A DNA stretch of 64,000 bases from Candidatus Vecturithrix granuli (GTDB lineage Bacteria > Moduliflexota > Moduliflexia > Moduliflexales > Moduliflexaceae). Shown here piece after piece: positions 24,329 to 33,059 of the stretch. Each line of letters begins with the position of its first letter. Positions within the stretch are counted from its first letter, which is position 1. The position numbers were made by a program, and so were the translations under genes. The stretch is taken from assembly GCA_000739535.1 (NCBI GenBank), contig DF820467.1:265895-329894 (forward strand). Direction: 5' to 3'. The notes under the pieces were generated by a model. It was not told the origin of the DNA. It was given only the letters and a program-made list of their open reading frames with translations, and searched no databases.

Positions 24329-25099
24329 TTATCCACGCCACTTGTTCGATTCCAATGCGCGTATGGTCAAAAAGAGACAGAAGACGGTCACGTTCAGATA
24401 ATAAATGACATCCCGTGTATCAATAATACCCTTACTGAAGGTATCAAAATGTTCTAAGAGGGAGAGATGGCTCAGGATGCCGCCCAGAACCGGGCCAGCG
24501 GTTTGCGCTGAAAAGCCGATGAGCCAGAAAATCAACAGCGCGCCAAAGGAGATCACGGCGGCCACAATTTGATTCGAGGTGAGCGACGACGCCAGGAGGC
24601 CAAAGGCAATGAATGCGCTGCCCATCAGCAGCAATCCGAGGTAACTGGCAAGCAGGGCGCCAAATTCGATTGGGGCAAAAAAGCCAAGGAAAACAGGATA
24701 CACCAATGTCAAGCCTAACATGATCGCAAACACAAGCAGGCAGGCAAAAAATTTACCGAGCACAGTCTCAATATCGCGGATCGGATAGGTCAGCAAAAGT
24801 TCAAAGGTACCGTTTTTCTTTTCTTCGGCCAGCAGTCGCATCGTGAGCAGCGGCATCATTAACAACATAATGATGCTGGTATTGCCAAACAAGGGACGAA
24901 AAATGCCGTCGGTCATGTTTAACCCCTGAGCGAGATAGGGATTGCGCATGGCGTTGAAACTAATCATGATGTAAAACGATAAAATATTCTGGAAAAAGTA
25001 TCCGGAAATCGCCACAAAAATCGTGATGACCACATACGCAATCGGCGAATAAAAATATGACTTGAGTTCTTTTTTCCAGATTGCCATAAAGTTTCTCAT
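24329..25099 (-). CDS. gldF: ABC transporter permease, GldF-like
   Basis: 256 residues with six membrane segments. The N-terminus FMAIWKKELKSYFYSPIAYV is characteristic of ABC-2-type permeases with a cytoplasmic coupling helix. RLLAEEKKNGTFELLLTYPI is the conserved ABC-2 loop. It pairs with the ATPase 25 bp upstream and the GldG-like protein 18 bp downstream. ATG 25099 with AAGGAGG is preferred over 25138, which would overlap the ATPase gene. An export or membrane-tethering role is likely; the cargo is unknown. Confidence 0.82.
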   Translation of the reverse strand: MRNFMAIWKKELKSYFYSPIAYVVITIFVAISGYFFQNILSFYIMISFNAMRNPYLAQGLNMTDGIFRPLFGNTSIIMLLMMPLLTMRLLAEEKKNGTFELLLTYPIRDIETVLGKFFACLLVFAIMLGLTLVYPVFLGFFAPIEFGALLASYLGLLLMGSAFIAFGLLASSLTSNQIVAAVISFGALLIFWLIGFSAQTAGPVLGGILSHLSLLEHFDTFSKGIIDTRDVIYYLNVTVFCLFLTIRALESNKWRG

Positions 25100-25124
25100 T
25101 GTGTATGTTCCTCCTTCTTGTGAG

Positions 25125-26078
25125 TTAACCCTCAGCAATAGCCTGCTCTTCTGTCACCAGTTGGACAAAGACATCTTCCAGGCTCATTTCAGCGGTCCGC
25201 AGTTCCAGCAAGCCCCAATGATGGTTTGCCGTCGCGGCCGCTAATTGGCGGCGGACATCCTGATCTTTCTCGGAGTCAATCTGATAACGGAAGATTTGAT
25301 CGCTGATCTGTTCAAGCTGCTCAACGCCGAGCACCCCTGGCACTTCTCGCAAAGCTTTCTGCACATCATCAACTGGTCCATCAACTTCCATGAGGACGCG
25401 GCTGGATTTCTGCATCCGCGAGGTTAAGTTTTCAGTGGTATCTACCGCCACAATTTTGCCCCGATTGAGAATAATCACTTTCTGGCAGATCATGCTCACT
25501 TCAGGGAGAATGTGCGTGGAAAGAATGATTGTCTTTTCTTTGGCAAGCTCTTTAATCAATTCGCGGATTTCGATAATCTGAGCCGGATCCAGTCCGGTAG
25601 TTGGTTCATCCAGGATAAGGACATCCGGTTCGCCAATCAAGGCTTGCGCCAGGCCAACCCGCTGGCGGAAGCCTTTTGACAGGTGTCCGATTAAACGGCG
25701 GCGAACCCCCTGAATGCCGCAGCGTTCAATTGCAGCGTCAACCTGCGCCGTTTTCTGCGCTTTTGCCACTCCCTTCACTTCAGCGACAAATTGCAAAAAA
25801 CTCGTCACATCCATATCACGATATAAGGGCACATCTTCGGGCAGATAGCCGATGCGTTTGCGAACTTCTAAAGATTGGTTAAACACATCAAAACCGGCGA
25901 CCGATGCTTTACCGCTCGTGGCAGGCATAAATCCGGTCAGAATCCGCATGGTTGTGGTTTTTCCGGCACCATTCGGGCCGAGAAACCCAGTGATCTCACC
26001 TTGTTGAATGGAAAATGAGACTTCTTGAATGGCCGGAATCGCGCCGTAAAATTTACTCAAGTTCTCTACGTGAATCAT
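25125..26078 (-). CDS. gldA: ABC transporter ATP-binding protein, GldA-like
   Basis: 317 residues. Walker A GPNGAGKTTT, signature LSKGFRQRVGLAQAL, Walker B VLILDEPTTGLDP and the switch His in STHILPE are all intact. An extra C-terminal domain of about 90 residues after residue 220 is usual for this subfamily. It energises the GldF/GldG-like membrane partners encoded behind it. GGAGG precedes ATG 26078. It is the first gene of a four-gene minus-strand operon ending at 20821. Confidence 0.85.
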   Translation of the reverse strand: MIHVENLSKFYGAIPAIQEVSFSIQQGEITGFLGPNGAGKTTTMRILTGFMPATSGKASVAGFDVFNQSLEVRKRIGYLPEDVPLYRDMDVTSFLQFVAEVKGVAKAQKTAQVDAAIERCGIQGVRRRLIGHLSKGFRQRVGLAQALIGEPDVLILDEPTTGLDPAQIIEIRELIKELAKEKTIILSTHILPEVSMICQKVIILNRGKIVAVDTTENLTSRMQKSSRVLMEVDGPVDDVQKALREVPGVLGVEQLEQISDQIFRYQIDSEKDQDVRRQLAAATANHHWGLLELRTAEMSLEDVFVQLVTEEQAIAEG

Positions 26079-26130
26079 AAGATAATATCCTCCTCATCAG
26101 TACATCACTCAGATCGCATTGCAAACAGGA

Positions 26131-26166
26131 AAAAACCGAGTTTTTGAAAAAAACTCGGTTTTGAGT
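26131..26166. repeat. AAAACCGAGTTTTT hairpin, copy 2
   Basis: AAAAAACCGAGTTTTTG pairs with AAAAACTCGGTTTT. It lies in the 5' leader region of the Gld operon on the other strand. Same family as 3481-3515, 29982-30015, 33011-33044 and 45357-45389. Confidence 0.7.
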
Positions 26167-26406
26167 TTCACTTCCAGATTATTTTACAAAAATCATGCCA
26201 GATATAGGCAGAACAAGGGAAATCCTTATCTTTGTTCTATGCAGGCCAGCGTAATTTGAAGGAGTCAAGCAGAAATTCATGCCTGATTTCAGGCATTCAG
26301 ATAGCGATTATGTTTGTAATATATTATAAATAAATCAGTTGGAGTTTTTGAGGATGAAATCAGGTGATTACCTCATTTCAGGTATAAGCAGAACGATGAA
26401 AACCGG

Positions 26407-26510
26407 AGTGCAAAAGTTCTACTTTTGCGTGTCAACTTTTCAGCAAACCCTCTCTTGTGAAAGTAGAACTTTTGCACTCCAAACTGAAAGTAGAACTTTC
26501 ATACTCCGAT
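26407..26510. repeat. AAAGTAGAACTTTTGC inverted repeats
   Basis: GGAGTGCAAAAGTTCTACTT and its inverse arm about 60 bp later form a palindrome, followed by a third half copy with GAAAGTAGAACTTTCATAC. A relative lies at 48010-48060. The 26079-26931 spacer between the Gld operon and the TRAP operon holds this, the hairpin at 26131 and the regulatory direct repeats at 26605-26742; no gene is apparent. Confidence 0.7.
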
Positions 26511-26604
26511 ACTGACAACTTTTATTCATTTTTATTTGCCGTGCCTATAATTCTCCAAATACCCCGAAAGAACTTCTATCTTCCGACTTCCTGAAGATCG
26601 TAAG

Positions 26605-26746
26605 GTAAAAAATTGTTACCGATGTCAAAAATTGCCTCTTTCAATGAGAGAAATCTTGCAATTTACTTTTTAACAGGGGTATTCAGAAAAGAACAACGCA
26701 TAAAAAGTAAAAAATTGTTACCAATGTCAAAAACCGTCTCTTGACA
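26605..26746 (+). promoter_or_regulatory. Paired 36-bp direct repeats and -35 element before the TRAP operon
   Basis: Two 36-bp direct repeats, 26605-26640 and 26707-26742, share GTAAAAAATTGTTACC then RATGTCAAAAA and CTCTT, with about four mismatches and a 102-bp offset. The second ends on TTGACA (26741-26746), a good -35; a weak -10 (TATGTA) follows at 26763. The arrangement suggests a regulator binding twice, once against the promoter. The binding protein is not known; the convergent AraC-type regulator at 30035-32755 is a candidate. Confidence 0.45.
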
Positions 26747-26931
26747 ATTTTGTGAATTCCGTTATGTATTACGATATGAATTTTACATAGTGATTAATAA
26801 TCATTTTTTCGTAAAAAGGGGGTGAGGCGTGCGAAAGTGAGAAAGCGCATTTCTGTTGAAGTGTATTGTCGCATCATGCAACTCGAATTATTATGAAAAT
26901 TTTTTATCACACTGTAAAAGGAGAACATCTT

Positions 26932-27921
26932 ATGAAAAAGTCTGTGATTCTTGCTGTTATGTTTGCTTTTATCCTGACAGTATCATCCGGCGCATTCGCC
27001 GAAATCACACTCACTGTCGCTGAAATCCATCCGGAAGACTATCCTACGACAAAAGGCCTGTTTAAGTTCGCTGAACTGGTAAAAGAACGTTCAAATGGCG
27101 AGATTGTGATTGATGTCAAATTTGGCGGCGTGCTCGGACAGGGCGAAAAAGAAGTTGTGGAACAGGTGCAGTTCGGCGCACTGGATATGGCTCGCATCAG
27201 CATTTCCCCGGTGACGGAATTTGTGCCGGCACTGGAAGCTTTTGGCCTGCCGTATATCTGGAAAAGTCAGGAAAGTATGTGGAAGGTCTTGAAAGGCGAC
27301 ATTGGCGCCAGATTGTTAAAAGAGGTCGAAAATTATAAATTTTATGGTTTATGCTATTATGAATCTGGGGCGCGCTCATTTTACAACTCAAAAAGAGAAA
27401 TCACAAAAGTAGAAGACCTGAAAGGGTTGAAAATCAGGGTGCAATCCAGCCAATTAATGCTTGATCTGGTTAATGTCCTGGGGGCAAATGCCACGCCAAT
27501 CGCCTTTGGCGAAGTGTATGATGCCATCAGCAAAGGCGTTGTTGACGGCGCCGAGAATAACTGGCCTTCTTATGAATCTACTGCCCACTATGAAGTCGCA
27601 AAATTCTACACGTTAGATATGCACACGCGTGTTCCTGAAATTCTGATTGCTTCAAAAATTGCCTTCGATAAGAAGTTGACCCCGGAACAAATTGCTCTGG
27701 TGATGCAGGCGGCGCAAGATACTCAGGATTACGTCATTGAGAAATGGAATGAACGGGTGGAAGCCTCTAAAAAGATTGTTCTGGATAGCGGCGGCGTCAC
27801 CGTGACAGAGTTAACCCCGGAAGCTTTTAACGGTTTTGTACAAGCGGTACAGCCATTATATGAAAAATACGGAGCCAAACATAAAGCGATTATTGATGAA
27901 ATCCGGGCCGCACAAGAGTAA
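26932..27921 (+). CDS. dctP: TRAP transporter substrate-binding protein, DctP family
   Basis: 329 residues starting with a signal peptide (MKKSVILAVMFAFILTVSS, cleavage near AFA-EI). DctP marks include FAELVKERSNGEIVIDVKF, the conserved substrate Arg region in DLKGLKIRVQSS and GEVYDAISKGVVDGAENN. It binds a carboxylate-type solute in the periplasm and delivers it to the DctQM membrane pair. AAAGGAG precedes ATG 26932; the frame open from 26866 has no such support. A strong hairpin follows before dctQ, typical of higher expression of the binding protein. The substrate is unknown. Confidence 0.9.
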   Translation: MKKSVILAVMFAFILTVSSGAFAEITLTVAEIHPEDYPTTKGLFKFAELVKERSNGEIVIDVKFGGVLGQGEKEVVEQVQFGALDMARISISPVTEFVPALEAFGLPYIWKSQESMWKVLKGDIGARLLKEVENYKFYGLCYYESGARSFYNSKREITKVEDLKGLKIRVQSSQLMLDLVNVLGANATPIAFGEVYDAISKGVVDGAENNWPSYESTAHYEVAKFYTLDMHTRVPEILIASKIAFDKKLTPEQIALVMQAAQDTQDYVIEKWNERVEASKKIVLDSGGVTVTELTPEAFNGFVQAVQPLYEKYGAKHKAIIDEIRAAQE

Positions 27922-27935
27922 GATCTGAGACCGAT

Positions 27936-27968
27936 AACGATGCCATCTTGTCCCAGGATGGCATCGTT
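27936..27968 (+). terminator. Intra-operon hairpin between dctP and dctQ
   Basis: AACGATGCCATC and GATGGCATCGTT form a perfect 12-bp stem with a nine-base loop, 14 bp after the dctP stop. The weak T-run suggests partial termination or mRNA stabilisation that keeps binding-protein expression above permease expression. Confidence 0.65.
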
Positions 27969-27988
27969 GCTTTCAGGGTAGGCGCGTT

Positions 27989-28510
27989 ATGCAACACGTT
28001 GTCAAGATTATTCGCGGTATCTTTAGCGTCATCGAAAAAGTCTTTGAAGTCATCTCCATGGTCATGTTAGTCGCCATGACTGTGATTATCTGTTACCAGG
28101 TGTTCTTGCGCTATCTCTTCAATTCCTCGCCTTCATGGGCAGAAGAAATTTCGCTGGTGCTGCTCATCTGGTTTGGGATTTTAAGTATTCCGATCGGAGT
28201 GAAACTGCACCTGCATATAGGGATTGAGTATCTCTTCAATCGCTTTCCGAAACGGATACAGTGGATCGTGTCGCGCATGATTTATTTTTTGATCGCGGCG
28301 TTTGGTCTGGTAATGATTGTCGCGGGCATTGAGTTAGTCGAGTTTATGGCGATGTCAACTTTACCAGCGACAAAACTTCCGAGCGCGGTCAAATATGCGG
28401 TGATCCCACTTGCGGGCTTAACGTTAATCTACAATGCCTTAGAACTCTTTTTTGTTTCTTATACAACGTATGTAGAACAAGGGGATGCAACGGTTGATAT
28501 CCCTATGTAA
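27989..28510 (+). CDS. dctQ: TRAP transporter small permease, DctQ family
   Basis: 173 residues with four membrane helices. The typical block ICYQVFLRYLFNSSPSWAEE followed by ISLVLLIWFGIL is present. It is the small inner-membrane subunit pairing with DctM for sodium- or proton-driven solute uptake. It lies 67 bp behind dctP, across a hairpin, and 116 bp before dctM. Confidence 0.88.
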   Translation: MQHVVKIIRGIFSVIEKVFEVISMVMLVAMTVIICYQVFLRYLFNSSPSWAEEISLVLLIWFGILSIPIGVKLHLHIGIEYLFNRFPKRIQWIVSRMIYFLIAAFGLVMIVAGIELVEFMAMSTLPATKLPSAVKYAVIPLAGLTLIYNALELFFVSYTTYVEQGDATVDIPM

Positions 28511-28626
28511 CCAGGATTTTTTTGCGATACGGTGAAGAATTACTTCACCAGGGACTGTCAGGGAGATGAAGACAGATATGCGTTGTGTTGGCTGCTGACT
28601 TCTCCTTCCTGGAGTTGAAATGACGT

Positions 28627-29961
28627 ATGCATGCAGATCCATTAGGGATTACCCTTCTTGTCGGGACATTTTTTCTGCTCTTATCGTTGCGGACTCCTGT
28701 AGCGTTTGCGCTGGGAATCCCAACGGTGCTCACCGCATGGTATCTTGGCCTCCCGCTCATGATAGTGGCGCAGCAAATGGCCAAAGGGTTGAATTCCTTT
28801 TCATTGATGGCCATTCCGTTTTTTATTCTGGCCGGACAATTGATGGGGGTTGGGGGGATTTCGCAGCGAATTATTGATATGTCGAATGTCTTTGTCGGCA
28901 GAATTCGCGGCGGATTGGCCATGGTGAATATTTTAGCCTCCATGTTCTTCGGGGGCATCTCCGGATCATCAGTGGCAGATACATCATCAATCGGCTCAAT
29001 TTTGATTCCCATTATGCGAAAAGCCGGGTATGATAATGATTTTTCTGTGGCGGTCACGATTACCTCGTCGGTGCAGGGGGTGTTGATTCCTCCCAGCCAT
29101 AATGTGATTATTTATGCGCTGGCTGCCGGTTGGGTCTCGGTGACTATTAATGGTGTGACCCGGCAGCTTTCCCTCTCAATTGCCAAACTCTTTTTGGCAG
29201 GGGTCATTCCGGGGATCTTTTTGGGAATTACGCTGATGATGATCTCTTACTATATGTCGGTGAAACGCAATTACCCGAAAGAGCCGCCAGTGAGTTTTCG
29301 AGAAGGCCTACAAAAGATCGCTGATGGATTCTTTGGCGTGATGACGGCGGTGATTATTATCGGCGGCGTACTGACAGGCGTGTTTACAGCCACGGAATCG
29401 GCGGCAATTGCTGTCGCATATGCGTTTCTGGTCACCTGGCTTATTTATCATGAAATCAACTGGAAGAATATCAAAAGCGTACTGTATGAATCGCTCAAAA
29501 CCTTAGCGATTGTGGCAGCCCTGATTACAACCTCGAGCGCGTACGGCTACATGATGACGCGGCTCGATATTCCCCGGCTGGTCACCGAGAGTTTGATCAG
29601 TTTAACGGATAATCGCTATGTGATCTTTTTCATTGTGAACATGATCCTGCTGTTCCTGGGGATGATCATGGATATGTCGCCGCTTATCCTGATTACCACG
29701 CCGATTCTGCTGCCGGTCGTGGCCAATTTTGGCATGGATCCGCACCATTTTGGCATTGTGATGATGCTGAATCTGGGCATCGGGTTATTAACGCCCCCGG
29801 TCGGGTCAACCTTATTTGTGGGGTGTGCTATCGGGCGCATCAAAATTGAAGACATGGTGAAGCCAATGATCCCGTTTTATGTCACGATGATTATTACGCT
29901 CATGCTCATTACCTATATCCCCCAAATATCGCTCTGGCTGCCGAGCTTGTTAGGGAGGTAG
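28627..29961 (+). CDS. dctM: TRAP transporter large permease, DctM family
   Basis: 444 residues with about twelve membrane segments. LASMFFGGISGSSVADTSSI and IGSILIPIM match the conserved DctM/SiaM core, as does LNLGIGLLTPPVGSTLF near the C-terminus. Channel-forming secondary transport subunit of the TRAP system. ATG 28627 is 12 bp after a GGAG; another ATG at 28620 is out of frame. A symmetrical hairpin follows the stop and separates it from a convergent regulator gene. Confidence 0.9.
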   Translation: MHADPLGITLLVGTFFLLLSLRTPVAFALGIPTVLTAWYLGLPLMIVAQQMAKGLNSFSLMAIPFFILAGQLMGVGGISQRIIDMSNVFVGRIRGGLAMVNILASMFFGGISGSSVADTSSIGSILIPIMRKAGYDNDFSVAVTITSSVQGVLIPPSHNVIIYALAAGWVSVTINGVTRQLSLSIAKLFLAGVIPGIFLGITLMMISYYMSVKRNYPKEPPVSFREGLQKIADGFFGVMTAVIIIGGVLTGVFTATESAAIAVAYAFLVTWLIYHEINWKNIKSVLYESLKTLAIVAALITTSSAYGYMMTRLDIPRLVTESLISLTDNRYVIFFIVNMILLFLGMIMDMSPLILITTPILLPVVANFGMDPHHFGIVMMLNLGIGLLTPPVGSTLFVGCAIGRIKIEDMVKPMIPFYVTMIITLMLITYIPQISLWLPSLLGR

Positions 29962-29981
29962 CGATGCAACATTATGTAACA

Positions 29982-30015
29982 AAAAAACCGGGTTTTTTGA
30001 AAAAACCCGGTTTTT
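29982..30015. terminator. Bidirectional terminator between dctM and the AraC-type regulator
   Basis: AAAAACCGGGTTTTTT and AAAAAACCCGGTTTTT form a strong stem with U-tracts in both directions between two convergent genes. The same hairpin family occurs at four other places in the window. Confidence 0.75.
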
Positions 30016-30034
30016 AGCAGGGAAAAATCTGTTC

Positions 30035-32755
30035 CTATACTTCTACATTTGAGAGTGCGCGTTTGCGATAGGTGCCGGGCGTGACCCCTTCCAACCGTTT
30101 AAATGTACGGATAAATGTAGCTTTGCCTGAGAACCCTACCTGAATTCCCACCTCATCAATTTTTTCCTGGGGTTGAGCCAGGAGCAGGTTTTTGGCGATT
30201 TTGATGCGTAACATCGCCAGATATTCAACGTAATTCATGCCGGTTTGTTCTTTAAAATAGCGACTGAGATAACTCGAATTCAAGTTAAAGGCTTCGGCCA
30301 GGCTGTCTAATGAAATGTTTGGATTCGCGTAATGGCGTTCAAGATATCGGAAAAGTTTTTTGGTGAGCGCATCAGCCTGTTGTTGTCGATCTCTGGCATA
30401 CAACATCAACAATTGGCGAAAGACTTCATTTAAACGTTCTTGAAATTCCTGAATGGTTTCAGGCTTTGCGACTCGAAAGGTCTGCAATAACGGTGATTCG
30501 CTGATGCTCATATCCTGGACCGGCGACTGGGCCAGAATTTTCCCAACCGTTTGTAAGAAATGGTGATAGAGCGCAAGTAGCTTCTGATAACTCGACTGTT
30601 CCAGGGCATTTTGTTCAAGAATCTCCTGAAGCAGATAGTGCACCTGCGAAGATTGTCCGGCAATCACGGCGGTCATTAACTGCTGCTCTTTTTCGAACGG
30701 AAAGTAGTAGATCAAGGCATCGCGTTTGTGTTGTTCCGCATCGGCTGCAAAGAGAAGCTGAACCGTCCCGCTATTCTGTCGGGTCAGAAGTGACTGCTGC
30801 GCTTTATCATACGAGCTGTGTAAATCTTCAGGAGCATTGACAATATTACCGATTCCAACCGCGAGCCGGTAATGACACTCCTCCAAAACAGATGTGCTCC
30901 GGGAAACCAGATATGTGCAAAGTGATCGCACCTGAGTTTCGTCATCGAAGTTCAGAATCAAACCGGCTTCAGTATCCGTCAAATGAATAAATATCCCGGC
31001 GAGCGGAATCTCGCGGGTATAATCTTCATACAGGCGCGTCAAACTGAATAGCATGTTTTTGGCTGATATGCCTGATTTGATGGCAGATGGCATCACTGGA
31101 TCTGCTGGCAGCAATTTAATCAATACCACACAAAAACAGGGGGCATTCCAGGTTTCTTGAACAGTCGCCGGAATACTCGCTGGAGATGTTACGGAAGGAG
31201 TCCCTAACAGTAAAGCTTTCATGGAGTAGCGCAGCGTATCTTCCTGAAGCTGGCGGTTTAACGAGAGAATTTCTAAATAGGCTTGTTCTAACGACGCCTG
31301 CGCTTGTTTTTGCGAAGTAATATCGCGGGAGATACCAAAGGTGCCGATAAGCTGACCATGTTCATCGCGCAACGGCATTTTGGTGATAAGCGCCCAACGC
31401 ACACTGCTGTCTTGCTGCGGAATCGGCAATTCCCGATCCAGAATCGGTTCGCCGCTGCGGAGAATATTTTGTTCCTGATCGAGTGTCATCTGCGCCAGAG
31501 CTGCGGGCAGCAGGTCGAAATCGGTCTTGCCGATTTCTTCATCCGGATCCGCAAATCCATAACTCGCAGCATGAGCTTTATTAGCCCTGGTAATGCGACC
31601 ATCACAATCTTTAAAATAAATCTTATCTGGTACAGTGTCCATAAAGGTGTCAAGAATATATTTTTCACGCGCTAGCTCAGCCGTCCGTTCCTCAACCCGC
31701 TGTTCCAATTCTGCATTCAATTGTTGCAGCGCTTCCTGAGCGCGAGTTCGTTCAGCAACTTCTTGTTGAATTTTTTCAAAATTTTCGCGCAATTGTACCG
31801 CCATAGTCTGAAAGGCATTCCCTAAGACGTCATGGGCTGATTCCGGCTGTACCTCCTGCTGTAAATTGCCGCTGGCTATCGAGGTGGCGGCGTTGGCCAG
31901 GCGATCAAGATAGGCGGTCATACGCTGAAACGCCATACCCAGGACATCTTGCTGCGAACGCGGGAGAATATGGCGGCGCAGATCGCCGGTCGAGATCGTT
32001 GTCGCCACTTCTGCGACATTACAGAAATAGACTGAAATCCGGTGAAAGGCCGACGTCAGAATCGTGATTTCATCGCCCTGTTCCGGCGGTTCCGGAATAT
32101 CCACCAGATTGCCGGCCGCCAGTTGCTGACCCAGGAATACCAGATTCTGAACCGGTTTTGTGAGCAGCACGTGCATCAGGAAGGAAATCATCATAAACGC
32201 CAGAAATAAGAACACCACAAAAAGGACGATGGATTGCAGCAGGACCCGTTGCGTTTTTTCATCAACCACACTTTTGGGGACGCCAATATCAACTGTCGCC
32301 AGATACGCTTTCGATGCGCCGAAGACTGGGACCAGCGTATGAAACAGATCGCCATCCAGGATCGTCATCTGTTTCTGGTGTTGCAGGTATTCGCGTAAGA
32401 TAGGGCTTTGAACCGGGGTATGCCACAAGGCGTCGTTATTGTGCGGACCTATCGTACCCGTCTCATCAATAACGGCAAAATGGGTCACGTTCTTGTCTTT
32501 GTTTAAAGCATACAACTTAATGCACCGCAAAGCCAGCGGAGGAAACATGTCGCGGATTCGATGCAGGCCCAGGCTTTGCATCTTGGTGATTTCATTGATA
32601 ATATCTTGCGCCAGGGCTTCAGAACGCCAGGTTAACGCTTCCAGATAATCTTGCCTCAAATCGTGAATATGAATTAACGTGCTGGTACCCAGGACAACAA
32701 AAATAATTACTCCCACCGACAATAGAATTTTCGTGCGTAAACGAATACCTTTCAT
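30035..32755 (-). CDS. Membrane-bound AraC-family regulator with HAMP and PAS domains
   Basis: 906 residues. Two membrane helices (about 8-28 and 190-215) enclose an extracytoplasmic sensor. Three HAMP-like segments follow in series (LAAGNLVDIPEPPEQGDE, ISTGDLRRHILPRSQQD, IASGNLQQEVQPESAHD), then a coiled coil, a PAS domain (FMDTVPDKIYFKDCDGRI to IGTFGISRDIT) and a YesN-like middle region. The C-terminal AraC DNA-binding domain ends with VGIQVGFSGKATFIRTFKR. No kinase domain is seen, so it appears to couple an external signal directly to DNA binding. It converges on the DctPQM operon and probably controls it. ATG 32755 is 150 bp from a divergent palindromic promoter region. Confidence 0.82.
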   Translation of the reverse strand: MKGIRLRTKILLSVGVIIFVVLGTSTLIHIHDLRQDYLEALTWRSEALAQDIINEITKMQSLGLHRIRDMFPPLALRCIKLYALNKDKNVTHFAVIDETGTIGPHNNDALWHTPVQSPILREYLQHQKQMTILDGDLFHTLVPVFGASKAYLATVDIGVPKSVVDEKTQRVLLQSIVLFVVFLFLAFMMISFLMHVLLTKPVQNLVFLGQQLAAGNLVDIPEPPEQGDEITILTSAFHRISVYFCNVAEVATTISTGDLRRHILPRSQQDVLGMAFQRMTAYLDRLANAATSIASGNLQQEVQPESAHDVLGNAFQTMAVQLRENFEKIQQEVAERTRAQEALQQLNAELEQRVEERTAELAREKYILDTFMDTVPDKIYFKDCDGRITRANKAHAASYGFADPDEEIGKTDFDLLPAALAQMTLDQEQNILRSGEPILDRELPIPQQDSSVRWALITKMPLRDEHGQLIGTFGISRDITSQKQAQASLEQAYLEILSLNRQLQEDTLRYSMKALLLGTPSVTSPASIPATVQETWNAPCFCVVLIKLLPADPVMPSAIKSGISAKNMLFSLTRLYEDYTREIPLAGIFIHLTDTEAGLILNFDDETQVRSLCTYLVSRSTSVLEECHYRLAVGIGNIVNAPEDLHSSYDKAQQSLLTRQNSGTVQLLFAADAEQHKRDALIYYFPFEKEQQLMTAVIAGQSSQVHYLLQEILEQNALEQSSYQKLLALYHHFLQTVGKILAQSPVQDMSISESPLLQTFRVAKPETIQEFQERLNEVFRQLLMLYARDRQQQADALTKKLFRYLERHYANPNISLDSLAEAFNLNSSYLSRYFKEQTGMNYVEYLAMLRIKIAKNLLLAQPQEKIDEVGIQVGFSGKATFIRTFKRLEGVTPGTYRKRALSNVEV

Positions 32756-32905
32756 AGATTTTCCTTGTCACATTAGGCAACAACGAATTAAAGGAATCAA
32801 CGGATAACATGGAGACACACGTTGGTTCCTTCAATCTGCTGTTGCTGTACGGAAGTCTCAAATTTTTCAATGTACGCTGCACACGTTCTCATGCAAGAAA
32901 TAATT

Positions 32906-32961
32906 CTGTCAATTTTCTTTACAAGAAATTATTGACAGGGTATAGGCATTTTGCTTATAGA
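32906..32961. promoter_or_regulatory. Divergent promoter region with palindromic operator
   Basis: A long imperfect palindrome at 32906-32938 has CTGTCAAT/ATTGACAG outer arms and TTCTT/AAGAA inner arms. It places a TTGACA on each strand. Rightward, TTGACA (32932-32937) and TATAGA (32956-32961) are 18 bp apart, about 100 bp before the TPR gene. Leftward, the -10 is not clear. The symmetry between two divergent genes suggests a shared operator. Confidence 0.4.
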
Positions 32962-33010
32962 TCTTATTTTTAAAATATTCGCACACTTTTGGTGATGAAT
33001 CTGATGAAAC

Positions 33011-33044
33011 AGAAAAACCGGGTTTCTTGAAGAACCCCGGTTTT
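33011..33044. repeat. AAAACCGGGTTTCTT hairpin in the TPR gene leader
   Basis: AAAAACCGGGTTTCTTG pairs with AAGAACCCCGGTTTTT, ending about 15 bp before the first ATG at 33060. An ATG in the hairpin arm (33027) extends the frame but is judged not to be the start. The 32756-33059 spacer otherwise holds the divergent promoter region. Confidence 0.7.
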
Positions 33045-33059
33045 TGGAATGCTCGAAAC

